From an uncultured Eubacteriales bacterium (lineage in GTDB: Bacteria; Bacillota; Clostridia; Peptostreptococcales; Anaerovoracaceae), in NCBI GenBank assembly GCA_902778585.1, contig CACYYD010000017.1, positions 1 through 43,141 of the forward strand: 43,141 nucleotides of DNA, given 5' to 3'. Position numbers and translations under genes: made by a program. Position 1 is the stretch's first letter, and each line of letters starts with the position of its first letter. Below are positions 1 through 8,451 of the stretch, piece by piece. The notes below the pieces were generated by a model, which was given only the letters and a program-made list of their open reading frames with translations, was not told the origin of the DNA and ran no database searches.

Positions 1-20
1 CAGTGTCTGCTCAACACAAA

Positions 21-53
21 AGCAACCAGCAACATTTACTGTTACTGGTTGCT
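21..53 (-). terminator. Probable Rho-independent terminator of deoD
   Basis: A 13-base inverted repeat (arms 21-33 and 41-53, one mismatch, 7-base loop) lies about 80 bases past the deoD stop. Read on the minus strand the stem is followed by TTTTGTGTT, a short interrupted T-run. The other side is also A/T-rich, so it may act in both directions. The T-run is weak, so the call is moderate. Confidence 0.55.
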
Positions 54-132
54 AAAATCTTTTGATTTTTCACTGTCCTCTTGACGGGTAGCAGTTCAAT
101 GAAGGTCCGCTTTTTAAGTGGCGGTATATTCC

Positions 133-840
133 TTATGCGATCTCGAGGGCGATCTCCATCATCTTTGTGAAGGAGTTCTGGCGCTCTTCTGCAGTAGTGT
201 TCTCTTCAGGATAGTTGAACGAGTCGGATACTGTGCAGATGCAGAGACCGTTCTTTCCGAGTCTTGCAGCGTTGCAGTAGAGGGCTGCGGATTCCATCTC
301 GACTCCGAGGACTCCCATCTTTGCCCAGTCCATTGCGGATGCGGCGTCGTCATAGAACATATCCGATGAGAAGATGTTTCCGACCTTGAACTTGACGCCG
401 GACTTGCGTGTTGCCTCGACAGCCTTTTCGAGAAGCTCGAACGAAGCGATAGGCGCGAATGTTCCCGGAAGTCTGTACTGGTCGGCGTAGTTGCCGTTCG
501 TGCAGGCGCCCTGTGCGATGATGATGTCGCGGACGTGCAGCTCAGGGTCGATGGATCCGCATGATCCGATCCTGATGATGTTCTTCACATCATAGAATGC
601 GAAGAGCTCGTACGAATAGATACCGATAGCAGGCTGGCCCATTCCGGAAGCCATGACAGATACTCTCTTGCCCTTGTATGTGCCGGTGTAGCCCTGTACG
701 CCGCGGACGTTGTTTACGAGGACCGGGTTCTCAAGGAATGTCTCTGCGATGAATTTGCTGCGCAGCGGATCGCCCGGCATCAGTACTGTCTCGGCGAAGT
801 CGCCGGCTTTAGCGTTTATATGAGGAGTTGGGATTGGCAT
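133..840 (-). CDS. deoD: Purine-nucleoside phosphorylase, DeoD type
   Basis: This 235-residue protein cleaves purine (deoxy)ribonucleosides with phosphate to free base and (deoxy)ribose-1-phosphate in cytosolic purine salvage. The length fits the hexameric DeoD family. Visible motifs are the phosphate-binding MPGDPLR near residue 21, the GSCGS glycine-rich stretch, VEMESAALY for ribose and base contacts, and TVSD holding the general-acid Asp. A longer frame opens at 864, but the start at 840 is chosen because AAGGAG sits 7 bases upstream and MPIPTPHINAK is the usual DeoD N-terminus. It is monocistronic and divergent from asnS. The leader carries direct repeats and a dyad that may be operators. 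Confidence 0.95.
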   Translation of the reverse strand: MPIPTPHINAKAGDFAETVLMPGDPLRSKFIAETFLENPVLVNNVRGVQGYTGTYKGKRVSVMASGMGQPAIGIYSYELFAFYDVKNIIRIGSCGSIDPELHVRDIIIAQGACTNGNYADQYRLPGTFAPIASFELLEKAVEATRKSGVKFKVGNIFSSDMFYDDAASAMDWAKMGVLGVEMESAALYCNAARLGKNGLCICTVSDSFNYPEENTTAEERQNSFTKMMEIALEIA

Positions 841-858
841 AACGTTTCTCCTTTCCAT

Positions 859-871
859 ATGCAATATGCAT
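859..871. promoter_or_regulatory. 13-base dyad ATGCAATATGCAT, first copy
   Basis: This is a perfect interrupted palindrome (5-base arms, 3-base centre) in the deoD leader just before its ribosome binding site. The same 13 bases recur at 9212-9224 between the two-component operon and the carD-like gene. It is a possible operator; the regulator is unknown. Confidence 0.4.
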
Positions 872-883
872 TATCTCTCTGCG

Positions 884-909
884 TTGATGTCATGCTGTAT
901 TGATGTCAT
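884..909 (-). promoter_or_regulatory. Direct repeats at the deoD transcription start (possible operator)
   Basis: TTGATGTCAT occurs at 884-893 and again at 900-909 (ATGACATCAA on the deoD strand), 16 bases start to start. With the -10 at 918-923, the copies fall at about +2 to +27 of the predicted transcript, where a bound repressor would block initiation or early elongation. Confidence 0.4.
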
Positions 910-917
910 ACATATAA

Positions 918-930
918 ATTTTACCATAGA
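918..930 (-). promoter_or_regulatory. deoD promoter, extended -10
   Basis: On the minus strand the sequence reads TCTATGGTAAAAT, with TG one base before TAAAAT (918-923), an extended -10. No good -35 box is seen 16-18 bases upstream. It mirrors the asnS promoter on the opposite strand. Confidence 0.55.
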
Positions 931-996
931 ATGCCGCCCGCGCGATAGAGCGAGTGCGGCGCTCTGGCGCAGAAGCGGGCGGTCCGTAAAATTCTA

Positions 997-1025
997 ATGA
1001 CAGCGAACGCCCTCTATGGTATAAT
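997..1025 (+). promoter_or_regulatory. asnS promoter
   Basis: The -35 is ATGACA (997-1002), the spacer is 17 bases and the -10 is TATAAT (1020-1025), preceded by TG as an extended -10. The predicted start near 1032 leaves a leader of about 45 bases, too short for a T-box. Confidence 0.8.
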
Positions 1026-1077
1026 TTTCAGGCTGGTGCAGTGTGCCGGCATACAGAAAATTCAAAGGATTTAAAGC

Positions 1078-2472
1078 ATGAAAGATATTGAGATCAGAGA
1101 ATTATTCAGAAACACTGATGCATATGCAGGCAAGGAAGTAACAGTCTACGGATGGGTGAGAGGAAACAGAAGCTCAAACCAGTTCGGATTCCTCTCGGTA
1201 AACGACGGATCGTTCTTCACACCTGTGCAGGTCGTATATGAGGCAGACAAGCTCTCAAACTTCGCAGAGGTCGCTAAGTACAGACTGAGCGCGGGAGTAA
1301 AGGTAAAGGGCACGCTGGTGCTCACACCTGACGCAAAGCAGCCGTTCGAGATCAAGGCAGACGAGATCACACTCGAGGCTGACTCCGACTCCGACTATCC
1401 GCTCCAGAAGAAGCGCCACTCGATGGAGTTCCTGAGAGAGATCGCCCACCTGAGACCGCGCAGCAACACATTCTCGGCGGTATTCAGAGTCAGAAGCGTG
1501 GCGGCATATGCGATCCACAAGTTCTTCCAGGAGAAGAACTTCATCTACGTCCACTCGCCTGAGATCACATGCAGTGATGCAGAGGGCGCCGGCGAGATGT
1601 TCCAGGTGACTACACTCGACCTCGACAACCTGCCTCGCGATGCTGAGGGCAAGATCGACTACAGCAAGGACTTCTTCGGAAAGAAGGCAAACCTGACTGT
1701 ATCGGGACAGCTTGAGGGAGAGATCATGGCACTCGCGTTCCGCAACATCTACACGTTCGGACCGACATTCAGAGCCGAGAACTCCAACACAGCAAGGCAT
1801 GCATCCGAGTTCTGGATGATGGAGCCGGAGATGGCGTTCTGCGACATAAACGGCAACATGGACATGGCCGAGGAGATGATCAAGTACATCATCAGCTACG
1901 TCCTGGAGCACTGCCCTGAAGAGATGCAGTTCTTCAACAGCTTCATCGACAAGGGCCTTCTCGAGAGACTCGATCACATCGTCAATTCGGACTTCGTCCG
2001 CATCACATACACAGAGGCAGTCGACATTCTGCAGAAGTCGGGCAAGAAATTCGAGTATCCGGTAGAGTGGGGACTCGAGCTTCAGACAGAACACGAGCGT
2101 TACCTCACTGAAGAGGTCTTCAAGAAGCCGATGTTCGTCATCAACTACCCGAAGGACTGCAAGGCCTTCTACATGAGGCTCAACGACGACGGCAAGACTG
2201 TAGCGGCGATGGACATGCTGGTACCGGGAGTCGGCGAGATCATCGGCGGAAGCCAGAGAGAGGAGCGCTACGATGTGCTGCTTGACAGGATCCACGAGCT
2301 CGGACTCGACGAGGACACTTATGACTGGTACCTCGACCTCAGAAGATACGGCGGAGTATTCCACTCCGGATACGGACTCGGATTCGACCGCATCCTCATG
2401 TATCTGACAGGCATGAGCAACATCAGAGACGTTCAGATGTTCCCGCGCACACCGGGCAACGCAGAATTCTAA
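1078..2472 (+). CDS. asnS: Asparaginyl-tRNA synthetase
   Basis: This 464-residue class IIb aminoacyl-tRNA synthetase charges tRNA-Asn with asparagine in the cytosol. An OB-fold anticodon-binding domain spans about residues 17-105, followed by the class II catalytic core. Motif 2 contains FRAE at 231-234, and motif 3 contains GFDR at 435-438 near the C-terminus. The family's usual length is about 430-465. The ATG is preceded by AAAGGA. The gene has its own promoter and is followed by the structured 283-base stretch rather than a clear terminator. Codon use is strongly biased (ATC, AAG, AGA), as expected for high expression. Confidence 0.95.
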   Translation: MKDIEIRELFRNTDAYAGKEVTVYGWVRGNRSSNQFGFLSVNDGSFFTPVQVVYEADKLSNFAEVAKYRLSAGVKVKGTLVLTPDAKQPFEIKADEITLEADSDSDYPLQKKRHSMEFLREIAHLRPRSNTFSAVFRVRSVAAYAIHKFFQEKNFIYVHSPEITCSDAEGAGEMFQVTTLDLDNLPRDAEGKIDYSKDFFGKKANLTVSGQLEGEIMALAFRNIYTFGPTFRAENSNTARHASEFWMMEPEMAFCDINGNMDMAEEMIKYIISYVLEHCPEEMQFFNSFIDKGLLERLDHIVNSDFVRITYTEAVDILQKSGKKFEYPVEWGLELQTEHERYLTEEVFKKPMFVINYPKDCKAFYMRLNDDGKTVAAMDMLVPGVGEIIGGSQREERYDVLLDRIHELGLDEDTYDWYLDLRRYGGVFHSGYGLGFDRILMYLTGMSNIRDVQMFPRTPGNAEF

Positions 2473-2491
2473 AAATACATCTAAAAATACA
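2468..2491 (+). repeat. 12-base tandem repeat spanning the asnS stop codon
   Basis: TCTAAAAATACA occurs twice head to tail (2468-2479 and 2480-2491). The first copy includes the asnS stop codon, so slippage here could add or remove a copy without changing the protein. Confidence 0.6.
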
Positions 2492-2499
2492 TTTGTTAA

Positions 2500-2745
2500 T
2501 ACTTTTCTCGTTTACTCTGCGTGGACGTTCGTCCTGCAGCGGGTAATCTGAAGCCGCCGGCACTAAATGCTTTCTTTGTCACCACGGCGTTGCCGTGATG
2601 TAGAAAGCATTGATCTACGGAGTCAAGCTCCTCCGATAGATGCGATTGACGAGCCCGGCGAAGTCAGAGCTTAGTACCGCTGCGAGCTGAGGTTAGCGAG
2701 AGCGTGCCCGCAAGGGACAACCGTACACGCATTATAAACTGTTTA
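2500..2745 (+). ncRNA. Candidate structured RNA leader of the EF-G-like gene
   Basis: The 283 bases between asnS and the EF-G-like gene hold several hairpins in a row. A pairs 2517-2520/2536-2539 and 2523-2526/2531-2534. B pairs 2566-2575 with 2602-2611 (10 pairs), with an inner CACGGC/GCCGTG stem at 2583-2597. C pairs 2613-2622 with 2631-2641 with one bulge. D pairs GCGTG at 2702-2706 with CACGC at 2726-2730, enclosing CCC-GCAA-GGG. A second GNRA-type loop (GCGAGAGC) lies near 2696-2703. No coding frame, T-tract or known riboswitch consensus is recognised. It may be a cis-regulatory leader or a free small RNA; no clear promoter is visible. Confidence 0.5.
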
Positions 2746-2755
2746 GGAGGAACCA

Positions 2756-4696
2756 ATGAAAGGCTATTCAAGCGACAAGATCCGCAACATCGTACTGCTG
2801 GGACACGGCAGCACAGGCAAGACTACCTTCCTTGAAGCTGGTCTGCTGAACACAAAGGTTATCAGCAGACTCGGTAAGGTAGAGTCGGGCAACACAGTAT
2901 CCGACTATGAAAAGATGGAGATCGAAAAAGGATACACCATCAACCAGACACTCGTACCTGTTGAGTACAACGGCACAAAGCTCAACTTCATCGACACTCC
3001 GGGATTCTTCGACTTCGCAGGAGAGGCAAGAGCCGCTCTTTCGACAGGAGCTACAGCTATCATCATGGTAGACGCTTCGTCCGGTATCCAGGTCGGTACA
3101 GAGAAGGCATGGGACCTTGTCAAGGAATTCAACGCACCTACATTCTTCGTGCTCAACAAGATCGACAAGGACAACGTCAATGTTGACGAAGTTATCGCAG
3201 CTATCCAGGACAAGTTCGGTTCGGCTTGCGTAACACTCGATGACAAGGACGCTCTCGACGAGGCAGTTGCCGGTGCAGACGAGGAGCTCATGGAGAAGTT
3301 CTTCGAGGGCGAGCCGTTCACAGACGAGGAGTTCGCTCACGGCCTGGCTACAGGTATCCACAACGGCGACATCATGCCAGTGCTCACAATGAGCGCACTG
3401 ACAGGCGAAGGTGTTGACGGAGTTCTTGACGCTCTCTGCAAATACGTTCCGAAGCCTGCAACAGTCGTTACAGCTGCAAAGGACGCTGACGGAAACGACA
3501 TCGAGATCGCATGCGATCCTGCAGGAGACCTCGTGATCTACATCTTCAAGACTCTGGCTGACCCGTTCCTCGGAAAGATCTCCTACGCGAAGGTCGTATC
3601 CGGAACACTCAAGTCCGGCGCAGACGTATTCAATCCTCGTTCAGAGAAGTCTGAGAAGCTCGGTTCGGTATTCTTCGTAAGAGGAAAGTCCCAGGAGATG
3701 ACAGACACAGTAGTTGCAGGCGACCTGGTAGCTCTCGGAAAGCTCCAGAACACAAAGACAGGCGACACACTCTGCAGCAAGGCTAAGCAGGTGACCGTAA
3801 AGCCGGCCTCGTTCCCGACACCTTGCTACTTCGTAGCAGTAGAGGCTGCCGACAAGAACGAGGACGAGAAGATGGCTCAGGGTCTCGCAAGACTCATGGA
3901 AGAGGATCCTACATTCGTTCTCGAGAGAAACGCAGAGACACATCAGACTCTGCTCGGCGGACAGGGAGACATCCAGCTCGGAATCATCCAGGCTAAGCTG
4001 AAAGACAGATACGGCGTAAGCGTAAACGTTGTTCCTCAGAAGATCGCTTACAGAGAGACTATCAAGGGCAACTCCGACGTACAGGGTAAGCACAAGAAGC
4101 AGTCCGGCGGAGCAGGACAGTACGGAGACGTTCACATCAGATTCTCCCCATCCACAGAGCCTGGCCTCGAGTTCTCTGAAGAGCTCTTCGGCGGATCGGT
4201 TCCTAAGAACTACGTACCGGCAGTCGAGAAGGGACTGCTCGAGTGCATGGAGAAGGGCCCTCTCGCAGGATGCAAAGTACAGAACATCAAGGCTGTCCTC
4301 TATGACGGTTCTTACCACGAAGTAGACTCCAACGAAGTATCGTTCAAGATCGCTGCTTCGCTGGCATTCAAGAAGGGTATCGTTGAGGCTAAGCCGTGCC
4401 TGCTCGAGCCGATCATGAAGCTTGAGATCACTGTTCCGGAAGCATTCGTAGGAGCAGTAATGGGCGACATGCCTAACAGACGCGGAATGGTTCTCGGTAT
4501 GGATTCGGCACCTGGCGGACAGGTACTGCACGCTGAGGCTCCGCAGTCAGAGCTCTTCGACTACGCTATCGCGCTCAGATCGATGACTCAGGCAAGAGGT
4601 TCCTTCACAGTAGAGTTCGCAAGATACGCAGAGCTCCCAAGCAACCTTGCAGACAAGGTAATCGCTGCTTACAAGAAGGAGCAGGAAGAGAAGTAA
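2756..4696 (+). CDS. EF-G-like translation GTPase (EF-G2 type) lacking the catalytic His
   Basis: This 646-residue protein has the EF-G domain order: GTPase, beta-barrel domain II, then domains III-V. G1 is GHGSTGKT (16-23), G3 is DTPG (80-83), G4 is NKID (134-137) and G5 is SALTG. It is shorter than canonical EF-G (about 690). Switch I reads EKGYTI instead of ERGITI, and DTPG is followed by Phe84 where translational GTPases have the catalytic His. It belongs to a poorly understood EF-G-like family that coexists with true FusA, which is expected beyond rpsL outside this window. AGGAGG stands six bases before the ATG. Codon bias is as strong as in rpoB, suggesting abundant protein. A role on the ribosome is inferred. 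Confidence 0.85.
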   Translation: MKGYSSDKIRNIVLLGHGSTGKTTFLEAGLLNTKVISRLGKVESGNTVSDYEKMEIEKGYTINQTLVPVEYNGTKLNFIDTPGFFDFAGEARAALSTGATAIIMVDASSGIQVGTEKAWDLVKEFNAPTFFVLNKIDKDNVNVDEVIAAIQDKFGSACVTLDDKDALDEAVAGADEELMEKFFEGEPFTDEEFAHGLATGIHNGDIMPVLTMSALTGEGVDGVLDALCKYVPKPATVVTAAKDADGNDIEIACDPAGDLVIYIFKTLADPFLGKISYAKVVSGTLKSGADVFNPRSEKSEKLGSVFFVRGKSQEMTDTVVAGDLVALGKLQNTKTGDTLCSKAKQVTVKPASFPTPCYFVAVEAADKNEDEKMAQGLARLMEEDPTFVLERNAETHQTLLGGQGDIQLGIIQAKLKDRYGVSVNVVPQKIAYRETIKGNSDVQGKHKKQSGGAGQYGDVHIRFSPSTEPGLEFSEELFGGSVPKNYVPAVEKGLLECMEKGPLAGCKVQNIKAVLYDGSYHEVDSNEVSFKIAASLAFKKGIVEAKPCLLEPIMKLEITVPEAFVGAVMGDMPNRRGMVLGMDSAPGGQVLHAEAPQSELFDYAIALRSMTQARGSFTVEFARYAELPSNLADKVIAAYKKEQEEK

Positions 4697-4737
4697 TCCG
4701 GATCGCGGAGATCTCTTTCAAACAAATTTAAAAACAG

Positions 4738-4769
4738 GAGCCCTTTCCCAAATGGGGAAGGGCTCTTTG
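4738..4769 (+). terminator. Rho-independent terminator of the EF-G-like gene
   Basis: A 12-pair stem with one G-U pair (4738-4749 with 4754-4765) and an AAAT loop is followed by TTTGT. It lies 41 bases past the stop codon. Confidence 0.85.
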
Positions 4770-4784
4770 TATGCGACGAAGCTC

Positions 4785-4813
4785 TTCTGAACGATAATGA
4801 AAAGTAGTACAAT
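4785..4813 (+). promoter_or_regulatory. Possible promoter of the lipoprotein gene
   Basis: TACAAT at 4808-4813 is a fair -10. The best -35 at 17-base spacing, TTCTGA (4785-4790), is poor. The preceding terminator implies that a promoter must exist here. Confidence 0.4.
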
Positions 4814-4865
4814 ATACTTTGGACGGAATCTTATTGTTCACACTGGTGAAGGAGGGATTTTAACA

Positions 4866-5489
4866 ATGAAAAAGAAACTCGCAATTTTGCTCAGCATTAC
4901 AATGGTGCTGATGTTTGCTTTTGCAGCATGCGGCAGAGGCGGAAACCAGGATCTCCCGGACAGCAATGCTGAGACCGATACTGTGGACGGTGCGAAGTTC
5001 GGATACTCGGGAGATGACCCGGTACAGGCTGCGGTCTATCAGTATCTTGTAGAGTCGGTCGCTCCGCAGTATGACCCGCCTGAAGGCGCGGTGAGCATTC
5101 CTATCGTTCAGCTTATGAATGAGGAGATCGATAATGAAGACGGAGAAGCCGAGGTCGAGGGAGATTTCTGGATCTTCAACTATGTGATCGAGGGAGATAC
5201 ACTCAAGATGGTATCCGGAGGAAATCATCCGGGACAGATGGAACTCATCCAGGCAGGAAGCGGCTATGCTGTAACTGAATTCGAACAGGTAGGCGACGGA
5301 TCTAACTTCGAACCGACAGCCAGAGATATCTTCGAAGAAAGATATGACATGTTCATGAAGTTCAACAGTGACAAGGAAGCACAGGAGTCGCTCAGAGCTC
5401 AGATCATTGGTGACTACGTAAAGGCGAACGGACTGTCCGTCACAAAGTATCAGGATGAAGGCTGGGACCCTATAGATATTCCGCTGTAA
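4866..5489 (+). CDS. Lipoprotein of unknown function
   Basis: This 207-residue protein is predicted to be exported and lipid-anchored on the outer face of the membrane. It starts with a Lys-rich n-region (MKKK), a hydrophobic stretch and a lipobox ending FAAC at Cys22. The mature part begins with a polar linker and then an acidic soluble domain with several Glu/Asp-rich segments; I recognise no family. The ATG at 4866 is preferred over one 69 bases upstream because AAGGAGGG precedes it and the signal peptide begins there. It is monocistronic between two terminators. The function cannot be inferred from its neighbours. Confidence 0.85.
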   Translation: MKKKLAILLSITMVLMFAFAACGRGGNQDLPDSNAETDTVDGAKFGYSGDDPVQAAVYQYLVESVAPQYDPPEGAVSIPIVQLMNEEIDNEDGEAEVEGDFWIFNYVIEGDTLKMVSGGNHPGQMELIQAGSGYAVTEFEQVGDGSNFEPTARDIFEERYDMFMKFNSDKEAQESLRAQIIGDYVKANGLSVTKYQDEGWDPIDIPL

Positions 5490-5509
5490 ACTTTCACACA
5501 ATAAAAATG

Positions 5510-5540
5510 AGCCTGCTCGTATGAGCAGGCTTTTGTTTTT
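5510..5540. terminator. Bidirectional terminator between the lipoprotein gene and radA
   Basis: A perfect 9-pair stem (5510-5518 with 5523-5531, loop GTAT) has TTTTGTTTTT on the plus side and CATTTTTATT when read on the minus strand. It serves the two convergent transcripts. Confidence 0.9.
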
Positions 5541-6911
5541 CTAGGAAACGAATGCGCGTATCGCGTCGCTTATGTTGGACGCACCTATCGTGCGTATATC
5601 CTCATTATCGCGGGCATTCCTCTCCGGAAGTATGACAGCATCGTATCCGAGCCTCGCTGCCTCCTGTACTATCTTTTCAGCGTTAGGGACGGATCGAAGA
5701 TGTCCCGTCAGTCCGACTTCACCCACGGCTACAAGCTTGCGAGGGGACGTCTTTCCCCGAAATGAACTGTAGATCGCAAGTGCGACCGCAAGGTCTGTCG
5801 AGGTGCTTCCGGTGTTCATACCGCCTACAACGTTCACATACACATCGTAGTCAAGCAGGTTCAGTCCAGCTTTCTTGTCGAGTACGGCGAGTATCATATT
5901 GAGACGGTTCTGGCTTATGCCTATGGCAGTCCTGCGGGCAAAGCCCACATTGGCCTTGGTGACCAGTGCCTGTATCTCAAAGAAGACCGGACGGCTTCCT
6001 TCATAGACTGCCGACACCACTGATCCTTCTTCGCTTCCGATGCTTTCGATAAGGCTGCCGCTCAGGTCAGGCACTTCGATCATGCCGTCGGCGGTCATCC
6101 TGAATGCACCTATCTCATCGGTGGTCCCGAAACGGTTTTTGAACGAGCGGACTATGCGGAGATCCCTGTCGCGCTCGCCGCTGAAGCTGAGCACGGTGTC
6201 GACCATGTGCTCCATGGTCTTAGGTCCCGCGAGGTCGCCCGACTTGGTGACGTGAGCCACTATGAAGACCGGTACATCGTTGTTCTTGGCGTAGCGTATG
6301 AGCTGGCCCGAACATTCTCTTATCTGCGTAAGACTGCCTGCTACCGAATCCGCCGAGGCCGAAAACATGGTCTGTATAGAATCGATGATGAGAAAGCACG
6401 GCTTTATCTCTTCGCAGGCCGCCATGATGTTCTCGATATTTGTCTCCGGATAAATGTAAAGCGAGTCGCTTATCTCGCCGAGCACGCGGTCGGCCCTGAG
6501 CTTTACCTGTTCTTCGGATTCCTCTCCGCTCACGTACAGGACGTTGCCGTACTTTCCGGCTATCCTGCCTGCGGCCTGGGCGATGAGGGTGGACTTTCCG
6601 ATGCCCGGCTCACCTGAGATGAGTGTCAGGGATCCCGGGACTATACCTCCGCCGAGGACTCTGTCGAGTTCTGACAGACCCGAACTGATGCGGCTGTAGT
6701 CGTGCGTGCCCACGCTTCCGAGCTTTACCGGACGGGCGGCACTGCCTCCGAGGCGGCGCCTTGTATCTGACGCTGCCGGCTCTTCTGCCGGAGCCACTTT
6801 ATGTTCTACTATCGTGTTCCAGGCACCGCAATACGAGCACTGGCCCTGCCAGGCCGTGTATTCGTTGCCGCACTCGGTGCACATGAAAACTGTCTTGCTC
6901 TTTTTTGCCAT
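5541..6911 (-). CDS. radA: DNA repair protein RadA (Sms)
   Basis: This 456-residue ATPase works in recombination, branch migration and processing of repair intermediates. It has an N-terminal zinc finger (C11, C14, C25, C28), a RecA-like core with Walker A GEPGIGKST at 100-108, the RadA signature KNRFG at 258-262, and a C-terminal Lon-protease-like domain from about 290. The length is normal. It is the third gene of an operon, eight bases after the histidine kinase, with only a weak ribosome binding site (AGAAAAG). In many Firmicutes radA is next to disA; no disA is present here. Confidence 0.95.
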   Translation of the reverse strand: MAKKSKTVFMCTECGNEYTAWQGQCSYCGAWNTIVEHKVAPAEEPAASDTRRRLGGSAARPVKLGSVGTHDYSRISSGLSELDRVLGGGIVPGSLTLISGEPGIGKSTLIAQAAGRIAGKYGNVLYVSGEESEEQVKLRADRVLGEISDSLYIYPETNIENIMAACEEIKPCFLIIDSIQTMFSASADSVAGSLTQIRECSGQLIRYAKNNDVPVFIVAHVTKSGDLAGPKTMEHMVDTVLSFSGERDRDLRIVRSFKNRFGTTDEIGAFRMTADGMIEVPDLSGSLIESIGSEEGSVVSAVYEGSRPVFFEIQALVTKANVGFARRTAIGISQNRLNMILAVLDKKAGLNLLDYDVYVNVVGGMNTGSTSTDLAVALAIYSSFRGKTSPRKLVAVGEVGLTGHLRSVPNAEKIVQEAARLGYDAVILPERNARDNEDIRTIGASNISDAIRAFVS

Positions 6912-6919
6912 TATCTTTT

Positions 6920-8437
6920 CTATTCTGTATCCGTATCGGTGAATTCCACCGTCTTCTCACTGTCTTCGTCTGCCTTCTTTGCTGCCGGCTTTCTGACTGT
7001 CTCCATCTCGAACCAGAAATCAGAACCCTTGGCTTCTTCGCTCTCAACACCGTACTTGGCGTTGTGGAGGTTCATGATGCTCTTCGCGATGGCGAGGCCG
7101 AGGCCTGTTCCTTCTATGCGGCGCGCATGGTTGGCAGATGTACGGTAATACTTGTCCCATACATGTCCGATCTCTTCTGCCGGTATGCCGACGCCGTGGT
7201 CTATGCAGTGGAAGGTGACTTTCTTGTTTCCCTTTGTGAGCCTTATGTCCACGTACTTGTTTTCACCTGCGTACTTGACGGCGTTGCTCACAAAGTTGGT
7301 CATTACCTGCATTATTCTCGTGCGGTCGCCTACGACGTAGGCCGGCTTGCACGGATGGAAGTGTATGTCGAAGCCCTCTGAAGAGGCGAGGACCATGAAG
7401 CTGTCGTATACATCTTCGGCGGCCTCGACCAGGTCGAAGGTCTCCATATGCATCTCTACATTGTTTGACTGCAGATTGGATACCGAGAGCATGTCCGATA
7501 CGAGCCTGTTGAGGCGCTCGGTCTCGGTGATTATGACATGCAGGTCGGCGTTACGCTTTTCAGGATTGTCGCCGGATATGTCGATTATCTTCTCTGCGTA
7601 TGAACGGATCATGGTAAGCGGCGTCTTGAGGTCGTGGGATACGTTCGCGATGATCTCACGCTGGTAGAAGTCCGTCCGCTCCATCTCGTATGACGCCTTG
7701 TTGAGGGCGCGCGCAAGTTCCTTGGTCTCCGTGAATCCGGCTCCGTCGAATCTGACGTCATAGTTGCCGTGAGAAAGCTCTTTGGCAGAACGTGTCAGAT
7801 TGGAGATAGGGGCCGACAGACGCACTGAGAGTGCTATCGCCAGGAAGAGCGATACCAGCAGCACGATGGTCGATATATAGACCAGCATGTTGCGGAGTAT
7901 GCGGACCGTGACCTGGTCAGGGTAGAGCGGCGCGATTATGCAGATGATGCTGTCCGAAACGCCTTCTCCTATATACGAAGCATAGACAAGGCGCGCGTTG
8001 CCGCCGGAGTTGTCACGCATGGTCACGGTCGTGCTGTCCATCTCTGACGCAGCGAGCCTCTCTCTTATGCGCTCGGTGTCGTTTTCGAATGTACCGGTAT
8101 CCTTTACGGTGCGGGTGCCGTCATAGATGAGGACCTCACTTCCGGAATTGATCTGGATGTATATGCCGTTGGACCCGGCGGTCTGAACCGCGAAGGAATC
8201 GAAGCCTATGCGGTCGCGGCTGTACTGCGTCTCGAGAGCGGCTGCGGTGTTGATGACCTCCTGGGTCCTCGCGCGCTCAAAGTAGCCGCTCAGGAAGAAG
8301 TTGGCAAGACCCCAAACTACGACAACAAGAAACAGCGCAAAAACGACGAACGACACGAGTGTCGTCGTCTTGATGCTGTTGGCATCGAACTGAAACCTTC
8401 TTTTTTTATTTGTGCTTTTGCCGCTGTGGTCCGCCAT
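6920..8437 (-). CDS. Membrane sensor histidine kinase
   Basis: This 505-residue kinase has a transmembrane segment at about 27-50, an extracytoplasmic sensor region of about 130 residues, a second segment at about 183-206, a HAMP domain, a HisKA dimerisation domain with phospho-accepting His268 (NVSHDLKTPL) and a HATPase domain with N box (NFVSN, 381-385), DHGVG (413-417) and GTGLGLA (443-449). The last 25 residues are acidic and disordered. The signal sensed is unknown. It lies 14 bases after the response regulator gene, with AGAGAGG upstream of the ATG, so the two form a cognate pair. Confidence 0.93.
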   Translation of the reverse strand: MADHSGKSTNKKRRFQFDANSIKTTTLVSFVVFALFLVVVVWGLANFFLSGYFERARTQEVINTAAALETQYSRDRIGFDSFAVQTAGSNGIYIQINSGSEVLIYDGTRTVKDTGTFENDTERIRERLAASEMDSTTVTMRDNSGGNARLVYASYIGEGVSDSIICIIAPLYPDQVTVRILRNMLVYISTIVLLVSLFLAIALSVRLSAPISNLTRSAKELSHGNYDVRFDGAGFTETKELARALNKASYEMERTDFYQREIIANVSHDLKTPLTMIRSYAEKIIDISGDNPEKRNADLHVIITETERLNRLVSDMLSVSNLQSNNVEMHMETFDLVEAAEDVYDSFMVLASSEGFDIHFHPCKPAYVVGDRTRIMQVMTNFVSNAVKYAGENKYVDIRLTKGNKKVTFHCIDHGVGIPAEEIGHVWDKYYRTSANHARRIEGTGLGLAIAKSIMNLHNAKYGVESEEAKGSDFWFEMETVRKPAAKKADEDSEKTVEFTDTDTE

Positions 8438-8451
8438 TGGCTGAAGCCTCT

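Noticed and set aside
118..369. Small plus-strand frame over deoD
   Set aside because: It is the complement of deoD with no ribosome binding site or family features.
2473..2755. T-box, tmRNA, RNase P or SRP RNA
   Set aside because: I looked for the T-box GGTGG-ACCGCG core, the RNase P conserved core and the SRP tetraloop motif and saw none. The EF-G-like gene downstream is also not a T-box target.
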